Notes: generated by a model not told the origin, from the letters alone. A stretch of 64,000 nt of DNA from an uncultured Flavobacteriaceae bacterium (GCA_947493175.1 CANLQD010000002.1:372001-436000); one strand, 5' to 3'; positions 9,015 through 18,559 are shown, counted from the first letter of the stretch. Program-made: numbers and translations.

Positions 9015-9915
9015 TTGAAAAACAAGTCAGCTTTTCTTCGATAAAACAATGCACAGCCTCTTTGTAGGGTGCACCGCCCATTGCAGAAAGGTTTAAATGG
9101 CCGGCACCGCTAACCGGGTACCAAGTTTTATCTGTAGTCGCAAGATGATTGAATAATTGCCTACCGTACTCAAATTTTATATTAGCGTCTGCATCGCCAT
9201 GGGCTATAAAAACTGGTTGTTCAATGGTTTGTACAGAACGAATGGGCTGCACGGAATCTGGTTCAAAATGGGCAATATCGGCTGCTCTGTTCAGTACATA
9301 GTCCGATATAGATTTAATACCAATGCCTCTTAGATACCTTTTTTTATAATCAAATACGATTTGTTGCAAATCGGTAAAGGTGCTTTCGATGATACCAAAT
9401 CGCAAGCGTTTATCGAGCTCCAATGCTTGAATGGCGATGGCACCACCGAGGGAATTTCCATAAATACCAATAGGTACCTCCAAACCTTTTTCCTCAACAA
9501 AATCCACGACACTTTTTACATCCTTTTTTTCAAAAAATCCATAAGTACAATAGGTGCCTCCACTTTCGCCATGGGCTCTTCCATCAAAAACAACAGATGC
9601 GATGCCCTGCTTGGCCAACTGACTTGCCAGTGGAATAAAATGTTCCTTACAACCACCAATGCCATGCACAAAGATTAAGACCCCACGTACCTCTTGGTCA
9701 TGCTGTTGTATCCAATAGGCACTTAGTGGTATTCCGTCGTGACTTGTAATTCGATGTTTTTTTCCTGATACACCAAAGTCTTGAGGTGTACGATCCAAGT
9801 GCACCTTAGCCGGACTTATAATACCATAAGGAACTACAAAATGTAACCCCATTATGCCAAGGAGCAAAAGGGAAAAAAGGATGACAAGGGCATTCCTTCT
9901 GCGTTTGTTCCACAT
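8911..9915 (-). CDS. Alpha/beta hydrolase, membrane-anchored
   Basis: An N-terminal transmembrane helix (residues 8-28) is followed by an alpha/beta-hydrolase domain. It has HGIGG (oxyanion loop), nucleophile Ser155 in YGNSLGG, acid Asp241 or Asp243 in HGDADANI, and His273 in GAGHLN. The domain ends near residue 298. The remaining 36 or so residues are polar, low in hydrophobics and encoded opposite the conserved 3' end of the neighbouring serine hydrolase, so they look like a read-on extension after loss of an earlier stop. The substrate is unknown. Confidence 0.8.
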   Translation of the reverse strand: MWNKRRRNALVILFSLLLLGIMGLHFVVPYGIISPAKVHLDRTPQDFGVSGKKHRITSHDGIPLSAYWIQQHDQEVRGVLIFVHGIGGCKEHFIPLASQLAKQGIASVVFDGRAHGESGGTYCTYGFFEKKDVKSVVDFVEEKGLEVPIGIYGNSLGGAIAIQALELDKRLRFGIIESTFTDLQQIVFDYKKRYLRGIGIKSISDYVLNRAADIAHFEPDSVQPIRSVQTIEQPVFIAHGDADANIKFEYGRQLFNHLATTDKTWYPVSGAGHLNLSAMGGAPYKEAVHCFIEEKLTCFSTTESPERLPLKTHSHQSREPRQVPFERSPNLLTE

Positions 9916-10396
9916 TCTTTTTATTGATTAGAATGGTAATACGGAGAAAGGTTACACTCTTTTGAATAGTTTTTCTAAAAAAATCCTTGAAACATGGTAA
10001 ACGTTCAAAGTAACACTAACATGATTTGGTGCCATTTTGAAAACGTATATATCAAAAATCCACCATTTCACCACATCTTTGCCGTTGCACACAACAATAG
10101 TTTTCAGATTAGAGCGTGTCGGGCTATGTTTACAGTGTAATTAAAACAAAGCGTTAAATTTTTTCATTTTCATATAGTGTTCTCGTAAAAGAGTCCCGAC
10201 ATTAAGTCGGGACTCTTTTTAGTTTGGGGCAATTCTTAGTGCCAAATTCAAAAAAGAAAAGTAATCCGTCGATTAAATAATCTAACCGGCTGTGAAACGT
10301 CATGAATAATTCACCGGTGACCTAAACGATATCGTTACGCCATAAAACAGAATCAATCTGTGAAGATTTATTTTTGAAATCGATGACAACCCTTAC
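9916..10396. other. Intergenic region, 481 bp, with terminator and possible small transcript
   Basis: No ORF with coding character is visible. The right part would be the 3' untranslated region of menB up to the hairpin at 10187-10219. On the plus strand CATCTTTGC near 10075 resembles a -7 box and would give a transcript of about 135 nt ending at the same hairpin. That RNA is speculative. The left part should hold the promoter of the alpha/beta hydrolase gene. Confidence 0.3.
10187..10219. terminator. Strong bidirectional intrinsic terminator
   Basis: A perfect 14 bp stem (AAAAGAGTCCCGAC paired with GTCGGGACTCTTTT) closes a 5 nt ATTAA loop. A T run follows on the plus strand and a shorter one on the minus strand. 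It ends menB transcripts on the minus strand and any plus-strand RNA from the gap. Confidence 0.85.
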
Positions 10397-11239
10397 TTAA
10401 GGTATCCACTTGTTTTTTCCGAAATCTGGTTTTCGTTTTTCCAAAAAAGCATTTCTACCCTCCTTGGCTTCTTCCGTCCCATACGCCAAACGGGTCGCTT
10501 CCCCTGCGAATACTTGCTGACCGACCATTCCGTCATCGGTAAGGTTCATGGCAAATTTGAGCATTTTGATCGAGGTGGGAGATTTTTCTAAAATCTCCTG
10601 GGCCCACTGATAGGCAGTATCTTCCAATACATTATGGGACACTACGGCATTCACCATTCCCATCTCGTAGGCTTCTTGGGCCGTGTAGTTCCGTCCTAAA
10701 AAGAAAATTTCACGGGCTTTCTTCTGTCCCACCATTTTAGCTAAATAGGCAGAACCATACCCCCCGTCAAAGCTTGTAACATCGGCATCTGTTTGCTTAA
10801 AAATAGCATGTTCCTTACTGGCCAAGGTCAAGTCGCAAACTACATGCAGACTATGTCCGCCCCCGACGGCCCATCCCGGTACGACCGCAATGACGGCTTT
10901 GGGCATAAATCGAATTTGGCGTTGTACCTCTAAAATATTCAATCGGTGCATGCCATCTTCCCCAACATAGCCCTGCTCTCCCCTCGCCTTTTGATCGCCT
11001 CCACTACAAAAGGAATACACACCATCTTTGGTAGATGGCCCTTCGGCAGATAGTAATACAACCCCAATGGAGGTATCTTCTTGGGCATCGTAAAAGGCCT
11101 GATATAGCTCGCTAGTGGTTTTCGGTCGAAAGGCGTTACGTACATTCGGGCGATTAAAAGCAATTCGGGCGACCCCATTGCATTTTTTATAGGTGATGTC
11201 CTCAAATTCTTTGGCGATTTTCCAGTTGGGTGTTTCCAT
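10397..11239 (-). CDS. menB: 1,4-dihydroxy-2-naphthoyl-CoA synthase
   Basis: A crotonase-fold enzyme that closes the second ring of menaquinone by converting o-succinylbenzoyl-CoA to 1,4-dihydroxy-2-naphthoyl-CoA. Signatures are the oxyanion-hole segment YSFCSGGDQKARG, GWAVGGGHSLHVVCD, SFDGGYGSAYLAKMVGQKKAREIFFLGR and the C-terminal EGRNAFLEKRKPDF. The segment QTDADV has Asp where the bicarbonate-dependent E. coli type has Gly, which fits the bicarbonate-independent class. The other men genes are not in the window. Length is as expected for Bacteroidota MenB. Confidence 0.95.
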   Translation of the reverse strand: METPNWKIAKEFEDITYKKCNGVARIAFNRPNVRNAFRPKTTSELYQAFYDAQEDTSIGVVLLSAEGPSTKDGVYSFCSGGDQKARGEQGYVGEDGMHRLNILEVQRQIRFMPKAVIAVVPGWAVGGGHSLHVVCDLTLASKEHAIFKQTDADVTSFDGGYGSAYLAKMVGQKKAREIFFLGRNYTAQEAYEMGMVNAVVSHNVLEDTAYQWAQEILEKSPTSIKMLKFAMNLTDDGMVGQQVFAGEATRLAYGTEEAKEGRNAFLEKRKPDFGKNKWIP

Positions 11240-11342
11240 GTTTTTTCAAAATTTTACGACTACAAAGAAACGGAATTCGATGGGAAACACCTTGGTAGGT
11301 ATTTTAAAACAGCCTTTATACTTTCCGCTGTTTTTCCTCAAT

Positions 11343-12560
11343 CTATTTTCCCATATATTTGGTGCTGGCCATCGTATGATGTCGTAACATACCACCGATT
11401 ACATTTTGGGTGCGATGGAGTGTTAAATCCCGTTTCAACCAATCGATACGTTCTTTAAGCAATGGCAACAAATTTGCTTTTGTGAATAACTTGTTTACGA
11501 TATCTACCCCATTCTGTTGGGCTTTTTTCCATTTCGCCTCTTTGCTATATAGGTCCACGGATTTTTCCACGATATCCATTGGTTCGTTAACGATATATCC
11601 GTTCCAAGGAAGGTTCCCGTGCATCCCCTCGGCACCAATGCTAGTAGTAATGCTAGGGGTTCCATAACGCATGGCATCTAACAGTTTTCCTTTGATACCG
11701 GCCCCAAATCGCAGGGGAGCCAGCTGAATACGATACTGTTGCATGGTTTTGGACACACAATCGGCCTTGCCTTTTACCAGAAAACCCTGATGGGGTCGAT
11801 GTAATGATTGAATGTGTTCGGGGAGATAGCTACCGTAAACATGCAGTTCGGCCTTTGGTAGTATGTTACGTATGCGTGGCCAAATGGTATTTATCATATA
11901 TTGTGTGCAATCGATATTGGGGGCGTGCTTGCCCGTACCAATGAACATCATATGCTGCCGCTTATCAAATGAAGGCCAAGATTCGATGGCCGCTGTTTCG
12001 ACCTTTTCGACCATAAAAGGGAGATGCAAGAGCAGCGATTCCGGTATACTGGCCACTTCTTGCAACAGTTTCATTTCATAGGAAGAAATGATGAGCGAGA
12101 CGTCGGATCGATAGATACTGGCAAGTTCCCGTTTGGTGATATCTTCTAGGAGCCATTGATTCGTATGAAAGGGAGCCCCGTTTTTCAAGGCTTCTTTTCG
12201 AGCGTATCGTAGTGAATGAAGATCTTCGGTATCTAGAACACGTAAGGCTTCCGGTACTTGCTCCGCGACCCGCCAACCAAATTGTTCCTCGGTCAAGTAG
12301 CGATCAAATACCACTACCGTAGGATTTAAGTTTTTGATAAAAACATCGAAAGAGGAATCATTCAAGGCGATAGTGGCCGTTTGTATGCCCAACGCTTCCC
12401 AGTCGAGTTCATCACCGCACTGTTTTGCAGTAGAAGCGAAGGTGATTTGATAACTATCTTCCAAGAAAAAGTGAATCAATTGCAACATACGGCTGCCAGC
12501 GGCCGTTGCCTTGGGTTCAGGCCAGGTAAATCCAATAATCAGAAGCCGCTTGGAGTACAT
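11343..12560 (-). CDS. GT-B fold glycosyltransferase (group 1 type)
   Basis: A 405-residue protein with two Rossmann-like halves. The N-terminus (LLIIGFTWPEPKATAAGSRM) is the usual group 1 start. The C-terminal half has MMFIGTGKHAPN, LHVYGSY and a donor-binding stretch APLRFGAGIKGKLLDAMRYG ending in GTPSITTSIGAEGM, as in GT4-like enzymes. It would move a sugar from a nucleotide donor onto a glycan or lipid; donor and acceptor are unknown. It stands apart from any polysaccharide cluster, between menB and a helicase gene. Confidence 0.8.
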   Translation of the reverse strand: MYSKRLLIIGFTWPEPKATAAGSRMLQLIHFFLEDSYQITFASTAKQCGDELDWEALGIQTATIALNDSSFDVFIKNLNPTVVVFDRYLTEEQFGWRVAEQVPEALRVLDTEDLHSLRYARKEALKNGAPFHTNQWLLEDITKRELASIYRSDVSLIISSYEMKLLQEVASIPESLLLHLPFMVEKVETAAIESWPSFDKRQHMMFIGTGKHAPNIDCTQYMINTIWPRIRNILPKAELHVYGSYLPEHIQSLHRPHQGFLVKGKADCVSKTMQQYRIQLAPLRFGAGIKGKLLDAMRYGTPSITTSIGAEGMHGNLPWNGYIVNEPMDIVEKSVDLYSKEAKWKKAQQNGVDIVNKLFTKANLLPLLKERIDWLKRDLTLHRTQNVIGGMLRHHTMASTKYMGK

Positions 12561-12659
12561 TTAATTGCTGGTTTGTACAGGATGTTTACCGAAAATTCGT
12601 ACGCACTGTATTCCTATGGGGTATGCGTCACTTGACAAAAACCGATGGTGCAACGTGCC

Positions 12660-14219
12660 TCACATTCTCGCGGCAAATTTTTTGGAAATACTGGAGCGTA
12701 GCCTACGCCCATAATCTTCCTCTAACCATTCCTTGTAATTCTTGGTGTTGTTCATGATACAGTAGGAATATTGCCGTACGCGATAGGCGATTTCCTCCTT
12801 TAGCTGTTTGGCCAGAATCCGAGCGTCGAAAACGTCTTCCGCGTTCTCTACACAAATCTGAGCGTGTTGCTCGATACTTCGCTCCAATACGACCTTTGAC
12901 CGAAGCCCTTGGGCAAACACCTTTTTATATTCCTCTTTGATATCGAACTCAATGGATTCCGATTTACTAAACTGCGCCCGTAGTTCGGCCGGCATTTCAT
13001 AAACGAACTCGCGCTCAATCTCTTCGTCGTTCTTAATATTCTCCAAATAGAAATCAGGAAAATGAAAGATTTCCTGCCAATCTACGGGTGCATCCCACAT
13101 CCCGAAACGCGCAATATTGTTTCCCAAATCAATGACCTTAAACTCCTCCTTGTTCGGAAGTACCCGGGAGCCCCGACCGATCATCTGAAAATAAAGTGTC
13201 AGTGAACGGGTTGCCCTGTTCAAGATAATGGTCTCTACAGTGGGTTCGTCAAAACCGGTGGTCAGAATACTTACTGAGGTTAAAATCGCATCTGGTGTCT
13301 CCGAGAACCAGCTTAGTATCTCTTTTCGCTCAGTTGCCGTGTTTTTATTGTCTAAGTGTCTAATATTATAACCCGCCTTTTTAAAGGTTTCGTATACATA
13401 ACGCGAGGTATTGATTCCATTGTTAAAAATCAAGGTTTTGGTACCCTTCGCAATTTCATTATAGGCGGTCATCAATTTGCTCAACATGCTCTGATTGCTG
13501 TAGAGCTCATCAGAAGATTTTACCGTATAATCCCCATTGATGCCCAGTTTGAGGCTTTGTAGGCCTACATCGTAATTATATAGATTCGCCTTGGCCAAGA
13601 ACTTCTTTTCAATCAGGGAACCTATAGATTCGCCGATAATCAACTTTTGATAGTTGTCCTTCATCGGAAGCTTTATATTCGAGCTCAATGGAGTGGCCGT
13701 GACCCCTAAAATGGTAGCATTCTCAAAATATTTAAACAGTTTTCTGAAAGAGTTGTAATGTGCTTCATCAATAATGACTAGACCAATATTATTGATCTCT
13801 ACTTTTTCTTCTTGCAGTCGGTTGTTCAGGGTTTCGACCATGGCCACAAAACACATGAATTCATCTTGGTCGTGCAGTTCTTTTACCTCGCTGTTGATGA
13901 TTTTGTTTTTGACCCCGAAACCAGTGAGCATCTTCGAAGTTTGTACACTGAGTTCGATGCGATGGGTAAGTACTACTACCTTTTTCTTATTCTTTTGAAT
14001 GTAGCGTTTGGCTATTTCTGAAAAAACGACCGTCTTACCGCCCCCGGTAGGAAGCTGATACAGCAAGTTTTCCGAATCGGATTCGTCGAGGTGCTTGAAA
14101 ATAGTATTCAAATCCTCGATTTGATAATTATATAAGGTTTTTTCGGTGACTTTTTGTAGTTCCAAGAAGGCAGGTAGTTTAAAAATCCGTTGAATCGACA
14201 CATTTTGTCCCGACCCCAA
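12660..14219 (-). CDS. DEAD/DEAH-box superfamily 2 helicase
   Basis: An SF2 helicase with Q-like YNYQIED, Walker A LPTGGGKT, Walker B IIDEAH, motif III GVTATP, and motifs V-VI in SILTTGFDEPTVETIILNRA and QMIGRGSR. It resembles the SSL2/XPB-like proteins of DNA repair and restriction systems, but no nuclease or methylase gene is adjacent. The C-terminal 150 residues are charged and helical. There is no in-frame ATG near the N-terminus. The coordinates use TTG at 14219; GTG at 14201 is equally plausible given the promoter box at 14225-14232. Confidence 0.8.
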   Translation of the reverse strand: MGSGQNVSIQRIFKLPAFLELQKVTEKTLYNYQIEDLNTIFKHLDESDSENLLYQLPTGGGKTVVFSEIAKRYIQKNKKKVVVLTHRIELSVQTSKMLTGFGVKNKIINSEVKELHDQDEFMCFVAMVETLNNRLQEEKVEINNIGLVIIDEAHYNSFRKLFKYFENATILGVTATPLSSNIKLPMKDNYQKLIIGESIGSLIEKKFLAKANLYNYDVGLQSLKLGINGDYTVKSSDELYSNQSMLSKLMTAYNEIAKGTKTLIFNNGINTSRYVYETFKKAGYNIRHLDNKNTATERKEILSWFSETPDAILTSVSILTTGFDEPTVETIILNRATRSLTLYFQMIGRGSRVLPNKEEFKVIDLGNNIARFGMWDAPVDWQEIFHFPDFYLENIKNDEEIEREFVYEMPAELRAQFSKSESIEFDIKEEYKKVFAQGLRSKVVLERSIEQHAQICVENAEDVFDARILAKQLKEEIAYRVRQYSYCIMNNTKNYKEWLEEDYGRRLRSSISKKFAARM

Positions 14220-14224
14220 TTTTG

Positions 14225-14232
14225 CAAAATTA
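14225..14232 (-). promoter_or_regulatory. -7 promoter box (TAATTTTG) of the helicase gene
   Basis: An exact TAnnTTTG match on the minus strand, ending 5 bp before the TTG start. Transcription would begin about at the start codon, so translation begins either at a leaderless TTG or at the GTG 18 nt further in. Confidence 0.45.
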
Positions 14233-14476
14233 ATGGAAATTTCCCCTTGAAAAAAATATACAGGGGGAAATACCGAGCCAATTTTATTTGATAATCGAAA
14301 TTTAAAGCAGACTGCCGTCAGCCAAGTTACTCTAGGACTTGCATGCCTTCATGTAAGCATTCTGGTGAACGAAGGTTTTAAGTTAGTTTATTTGGCAAGT
14401 GGTTATTTTCCCGATTTACGCCCAGTTAAAAGCAGGGTGTTCACTTTTGTTGAAAGCAAATTACACCTACCATTTA

Positions 14477-15406
14477 TCAGTATCCCCTTTCGATAGATAC
14501 TATATTGTTAAGCGCCTTGCCCGCTAACAAGCGTCGGTGGTTTTCAATAATCTGTGGTACTACGGAAGCCGTATCGGACACACTGGCACAATGCGGACTG
14601 ATGTGTACTTTAGGATGTTCCCAAAAAGGATGGGCGGTAGGCAACGGCTCGGTGTGAAAAACATCGAGCGCCGCGCCGGATAAATGTTCTTGTTGCAACA
14701 TCATCAGTAGATCTTCGTCTACCAAATGTCCGCCTCTTGCCACATTGATGATGTACGCCCCTTTGGGTAGTTGTTGAAACAAGTTCTTATTAAGTATTCC
14801 TGTGGTCTCCTTGGTCAACGGAAGAAGACATACCAGTATTTCTGTAGCCCCAAGAAACGCTGCCAGTGTTTCCATCCCCGTAAATGTTTGCACATTTTTC
14901 ATTGTTTTCTTGGATCGGGACCATCCGTTTACTTTAAAACCATAATGAACCAAGTCGTTCGCTAAAACGGCTCCCAAAGCTCCGAGTCCCAAGATTCCTA
15001 TCGTAAAATCACGTATTCTGGAATAGTTTTGTGGTTTCCATATTTTTTGTTGCTGATCTAGTTTGTAACGGTTCAAGTTCTTAAGATGAGCAAAAATCAA
15101 GGCGATTACATGCTCTGACATATCACTGGCCAACATCGGATCTACAACGCGCGTAATCGGTAAATGAATAGGAGCAGATGTATCTTCAAATATAAAATCG
15201 ACTCCAGCTCCCGAACTAGCAATACATTTCAAATTCGGATAATCTGCCAAACTCCCAGGGCGGTGTTTCCAGACAAGGGCCATATCGATTATGTCTTTCG
15301 GATGTTCCTCCAATCCGTTATAGATGGTTATTCCGGGAGCTGCCTTCTGCAGTGCTTGTCTCCACATTTCAATTTTGTCGTCCTGTCGTAAAATAACAAT
15401 GCTCAT
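14477..15406 (-). CDS. D-2-hydroxyacid dehydrogenase, GhrA-like
   Basis: An NAD(P)H-dependent reductase of the glyoxylate/hydroxypyruvate reductase A type. The nucleotide-binding motif is GILGLGALGAVLA. Catalytic Arg, Glu and His are seen in NVARGGHLVDED, FHTEPLP and ISPHCAS. It would reduce glyoxylate, hydroxypyruvate or a similar 2-oxoacid. I start at the ATG at 15406 (MSIVILRQDD), not seven codons earlier, because the first strand begins there. It stands alone, with gaps on both sides. Confidence 0.85.
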   Translation of the reverse strand: MSIVILRQDDKIEMWRQALQKAAPGITIYNGLEEHPKDIIDMALVWKHRPGSLADYPNLKCIASSGAGVDFIFEDTSAPIHLPITRVVDPMLASDMSEHVIALIFAHLKNLNRYKLDQQQKIWKPQNYSRIRDFTIGILGLGALGAVLANDLVHYGFKVNGWSRSKKTMKNVQTFTGMETLAAFLGATEILVCLLPLTKETTGILNKNLFQQLPKGAYIINVARGGHLVDEDLLMMLQQEHLSGAALDVFHTEPLPTAHPFWEHPKVHISPHCASVSDTASVVPQIIENHRRLLAGKALNNIVSIERGY

Positions 15407-15532
15407 AATCTTAAGGTTCAAGTGCACGTATCAATTCCAAATACGAATGCGTTAGACACATTTGTTAGATATTCCGGTTCCTAATATCTCCTTTCTCTTT
15501 ATTTCAAAACAGTTTCTAAATTACTTCCACTT

Positions 15533-16042
15533 TTAATCAATACTGTCCAACACTCTGGAGAAACCTTCTTCAAAAACCCAGTTTTCGTCCTGAACGGTGG
15601 TATAAAATTGAGCGATTCGCTGTCGAAAGTCAGCCAACAAGCCATGGACCGATACGAAGTGTACGGCTTGATCAAAAGAATTTAACATACTTTTAAAAAA
15701 GGAATCGGGCAGGTTTCTATTCATTGAATACGTCTGGGCGATTTCTAGGTTATACAGCATCAAATCGGCAATTAAATTGGGCTCCATACCTAATTTTTGG
15801 AAATGCTTGATATATTTTTGAGCTACGGAGCGCCTTGCTTTGGGGCGCTTTCGCCGTAAGGGAAAGTATTCGTTTGAAATCTTTGTTTTTGCTTCTTGTA
15901 GCAGTTTGTCTTCTTTCGGGTTAAAAACAAAGTCATAGTATTCCTTAACGACCGGAAATCGTTGGTATAAATCTATCAATTGTTCCTCCAACGCAAGTTT
16001 TGGAACTTCAGCAAGGTATTTTTTTAGTTGTCTTTTGCTCAT
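15533..16042 (-). CDS. Uncharacterised helical protein, DUF6155-like
   Basis: A 169-residue, basic, mostly helical cytoplasmic protein beginning MSKRQLKKYLAEVPKLALEE and containing LRRKRPKARRSVAQKYIKHF. It resembles the DUF6155 family from memory; no function is known and no catalytic motif is visible. Its ATG overlaps the TGA of the FAD oxidoreductase gene (ATGA), so the two are translationally coupled and probably act together or are at least coexpressed. Confidence 0.6.
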   Translation of the reverse strand: MSKRQLKKYLAEVPKLALEEQLIDLYQRFPVVKEYYDFVFNPKEDKLLQEAKTKISNEYFPLRRKRPKARRSVAQKYIKHFQKLGMEPNLIADLMLYNLEIAQTYSMNRNLPDSFFKSMLNSFDQAVHFVSVHGLLADFRQRIAQFYTTVQDENWVFEEGFSRVLDSID

Positions 16043-17280
16043 GTTGTGGCACCCAAGGTCTTTATGATTTCGTTAGCGGCCGTTTCTCCCGATAGCATAG
16101 CGGCGTTAATGCTTCCATTTGCCAAATGGTCTCCTGCAAGATATATATGTTTTGAGTAAGTAACGAGACGGCTGTTGTATTGCGGCTTCTCCAAAATAGG
16201 AAGTGCTTTATCAATGCTATAGCTTTTAATAAATTGCAGCCCTTCCAACCCCAGATGTTTCGACAACTCCTTGGTCACTTGCTCAATTAGATCCGTACTC
16301 GATAGTTGATGGTCTTTGACCACGGTGGCGGATAAGACGGGGAACGGACTGCCTGTCGAGATCAAATCGGTTACAAAATGAATATTGTTCACCAAAGTAT
16401 CCCCTGCTGTGAGTAGACCTATCAGTGGTTTTTTGATAGTGGATTCTTTTGCCTTGAAATAAAAGGTTTCCGTATGATACCATTTCACTGGGATTGGAGC
16501 CAATTGGGGTAATAAGGTAGTAGGGTCGGTAGCGATCAGGATAGCATCAAACGTATCGGTATTTCCATCTAAAAAATGTAACGTACGTTCCGTTATCCTA
16601 TCGACCCTTTTGTTAAAAAAAAGTTGGGTATGCCGCAACTTGCTGAATAACTGTTGTGGTATTTCTTGCATCCCCTTCTCCGGGATAGCGGCATCTCCTT
16701 GAGAAAACAGCTTGTATACAAACTGAAACATTCTACTCGATGTTTGCAACGCATCCTCCAAGAAAATACCCGAAAAGAAAGGTTTGAAAAAATTGTTGAT
16801 GATCCGCTTGGAAAACCCATACTCGGTTAAAAGCTGAAGCGTCGAAATATTCGGTGTGGCAAAAGCTTGTGCCACGGGCATTTTTTTAAGAGCGGCCGAC
16901 AACCGAAATATCTTCCATTTGTCGCTTATGCTTCCAGCGGTCGAAAATAACGTAGGTAAGAGAAAACCAAGATTTCTAATCGGATCTCCTAGTGTTGATG
17001 TTTTTTTATCTTTCCATAATACCGCTCCCGGCAAAAATCGTTTTAGGCGTAACGCATCGTAGTCAAGGTATTTTCGGGTCATGGGATATTCGGTCAACAA
17101 AACCTGAAATCCATGGTCTAGGGGAACTCCTTCGTACATATCGGTCTTTACCCTTCCCCCTATTCGGTCGGTGGCTTCATAAATAACAGGCTGTATTCCC
17201 TGTTCTTCCAATACTATGGCAGCAACCAGCCCGCTTAGACCGGCTCCGACAATGGCTATTTTAGGTGTTGTTGTACTCAT
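16039..17280 (-). CDS. FAD-dependent oxidoreductase (amine oxidase/PPOX-like)
   Basis: A flavoprotein with the dinucleotide-binding motif IAIVGAGLSGLVAAIVLEEQG, the following IYEATDRIGGRVKTD and a C-terminal FAD-contacting segment IYLAGDHLANGSINAAMLSGE. This layout is shared by monoamine oxidases, protoporphyrinogen oxidases and carotenoid desaturases. The substrate cannot be told; no heme or carotenoid genes are adjacent. A well-formed promoter lies just upstream, and the DUF6155-like gene follows in a 4 bp overlap. Confidence 0.8.
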   Translation of the reverse strand: MSTTTPKIAIVGAGLSGLVAAIVLEEQGIQPVIYEATDRIGGRVKTDMYEGVPLDHGFQVLLTEYPMTRKYLDYDALRLKRFLPGAVLWKDKKTSTLGDPIRNLGFLLPTLFSTAGSISDKWKIFRLSAALKKMPVAQAFATPNISTLQLLTEYGFSKRIINNFFKPFFSGIFLEDALQTSSRMFQFVYKLFSQGDAAIPEKGMQEIPQQLFSKLRHTQLFFNKRVDRITERTLHFLDGNTDTFDAILIATDPTTLLPQLAPIPVKWYHTETFYFKAKESTIKKPLIGLLTAGDTLVNNIHFVTDLISTGSPFPVLSATVVKDHQLSSTDLIEQVTKELSKHLGLEGLQFIKSYSIDKALPILEKPQYNSRLVTYSKHIYLAGDHLANGSINAAMLSGETAANEIIKTLGATT

Positions 17281-17297
17281 TCAACTACTTTGTAGTC

Positions 17298-17327
17298 CAA
17301 AAATACTATAAGCCTTATGAAATGCAA
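17298..17327 (-). promoter_or_regulatory. Full Bacteroidota promoter (TTG-N19-TATTTTTG)
   Basis: On the minus strand a TTG (17325-17327) lies 19 bp upstream of TATTTTTG (17298-17305). This is a near-ideal match to the -33/-7 pattern of the phylum and lies 18 bp before the ATG of the FAD oxidoreductase gene. Confidence 0.65.
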
Positions 17328-17464
17328 GCTAATACCGTATATGGTATGCTGATATTTATAAAAAGATTATAAAATATGTATAATAATAAGCCAATTCCCT
17401 TGGATAAGAGCATTTAAAAATGTATAATGAGAACTTGTAGTTTATCAAAATCAAATACATATAT

Positions 17465-18328
17465 ATGAGGCAACTAAAAATTATCAAGCAAGTAACGAAC
17501 CGGGAATCGAAATCGTTGGATAAATACTTGCAGGATATTAGTAAAATTGACTTAATAACCGCTAGTGAGGAAGTTGAGCTAGCGCAAAAAATAAGGGATG
17601 GAGACCAAGTCGCCTTGGAAAAGTTGACCACCGCCAACCTCCGATTTGTAGTTTCTGTCGCCAAACAATACCAAAACCAAGGACTAACCCTACCCGATTT
17701 GATCAATGAAGGCAACGTGGGCCTTGTCAAAGCCGCGAAACGTTTTGATGAGACCCGTGGTTTTAAATTCATCTCTTACGCGGTCTGGTGGATACGGCAG
17801 TCCATTCTCCAAGCATTGGCCGAGCAGTCTCGCGTAGTGCGACTTCCTTTAAATAAGATTGGATCGATCAACAAAATTAAAAAGACCTTTTCGTATTTAG
17901 AGCAGGCACACGAACGACCACCTTCTGCGGAGGAAATCGCCAAGGAATTGGAAATGACCGTAAACGAAGTGCAACAGTCTCTAAAAAACTCTGGGCGGCA
18001 CGTATCGATGGATGCGCCATTAAGAGAGGGGGAAGATTCTAATTTGTATGATGTTTTACGGGCGGGGGAGTCTCCAAAGCCCGATAACATATTAATGCAG
18101 CAGTCATTGAATACTGAAATCAACCGCGCGCTCGAGACCTTGTCGCCTCGGGAAGCCGATGTTGTTAAGTTATATTACGGCATTGGAGATCAGCAATCAA
18201 TGACCTTGGCGGAAATCGGATTAACCTTTGACCTTACTAGGGAAAGGGTACGTCAAATACGGGAAAAGGCCATTCGTAAATTACGCCATAACTCAAGGAG
18301 CAAGATGCTTAAGACGTACTTGGGGTAA
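17465..18328 (+). CDS. rpoD: RNA polymerase sigma factor, RpoD/SigA type
   Basis: A 287-residue sigma-70 factor of the short Bacteroidota form, lacking the long non-conserved region. It shows regions 1.2 ([16 protein letters not shown]), 2 ([41 protein letters not shown]), 3 ([12 protein letters not shown]) and 4 ([20 protein letters not shown], ending KMLKTYLG). It differs at several usually fixed positions, for example LAEIGLTF where the family has LEEIGETF, so it may be a second, RpoD-like copy and not the main sigma factor. A shared terminator separates it from convergent small ORFs. Confidence 0.85.
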   Translation: MRQLKIIKQVTNRESKSLDKYLQDISKIDLITASEEVELAQKIRDGDQVALEKLTTANLRFVVSVAKQYQNQGLTLPDLINEGNVGLVKAAKRFDETRGFKFISYAVWWIRQSILQALAEQSRVVRLPLNKIGSINKIKKTFSYLEQAHERPPSAEEIAKELEMTVNEVQQSLKNSGRHVSMDAPLREGEDSNLYDVLRAGESPKPDNILMQQSLNTEINRALETLSPREADVVKLYYGIGDQQSMTLAEIGLTFDLTRERVRQIREKAIRKLRHNSRSKMLKTYLG

Positions 18329-18365
18329 TACGAAACTCTAAGCCACTGAATACAGAGCTTATATA

Positions 18366-18401
18366 AGAAAGGGCCCTACTATACTAGTTAGGGCCCTTTC
18401 T
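18366..18401. terminator. Bidirectional terminator shared by rpoD and the small ORFs
   Basis: A perfect 13 bp stem (AGAAAGGGCCCTA with TAGGGCCCTTTCT) around a 10 nt loop, with T-rich sequence on both sides. It lies 37 bp after the rpoD stop and 20 bp after the stop of the minus-strand 33-residue ORF, so it serves both. Confidence 0.8.
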
Positions 18402-18420
18402 CATAAACGTTCGACAACGT

Positions 18421-18522
18421 TTAAGAATAATTCAACTTGCTTATTTCAAAATCGGTCAGGATTTCGTTCAAGTCTTCAATGAAATTCAAATACGCTGCGT
18501 TGTCTGGATTTTGATTTGCCAT
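18421..18522 (-). CDS. Micropeptide 1 (33 aa), paralogue of its neighbour
   Basis: This short ATG-to-TAA ORF encodes a 33-residue acidic peptide with the core AYLNFIEDLNEILTDFEI. The adjacent ORF at 18560-18658 encodes a peptide with the core EYLNFLQDLNEILSLNEL. The two align without gaps over about 24 residues, with YLNF and DLNEIL identical. Conservation between two tandem copies in the same frame sense is strong internal evidence of coding. No signal peptide, Cys or membrane segment is seen. The role is unknown; a terminator follows 20 bp after the stop. Confidence 0.6.
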   Translation of the reverse strand: MANQNPDNAAYLNFIEDLNEILTDFEISKLNYS

Positions 18523-18559
18523 AATTGTAGGTTTTTAGGAATTGGGACTTAGGATCAGA

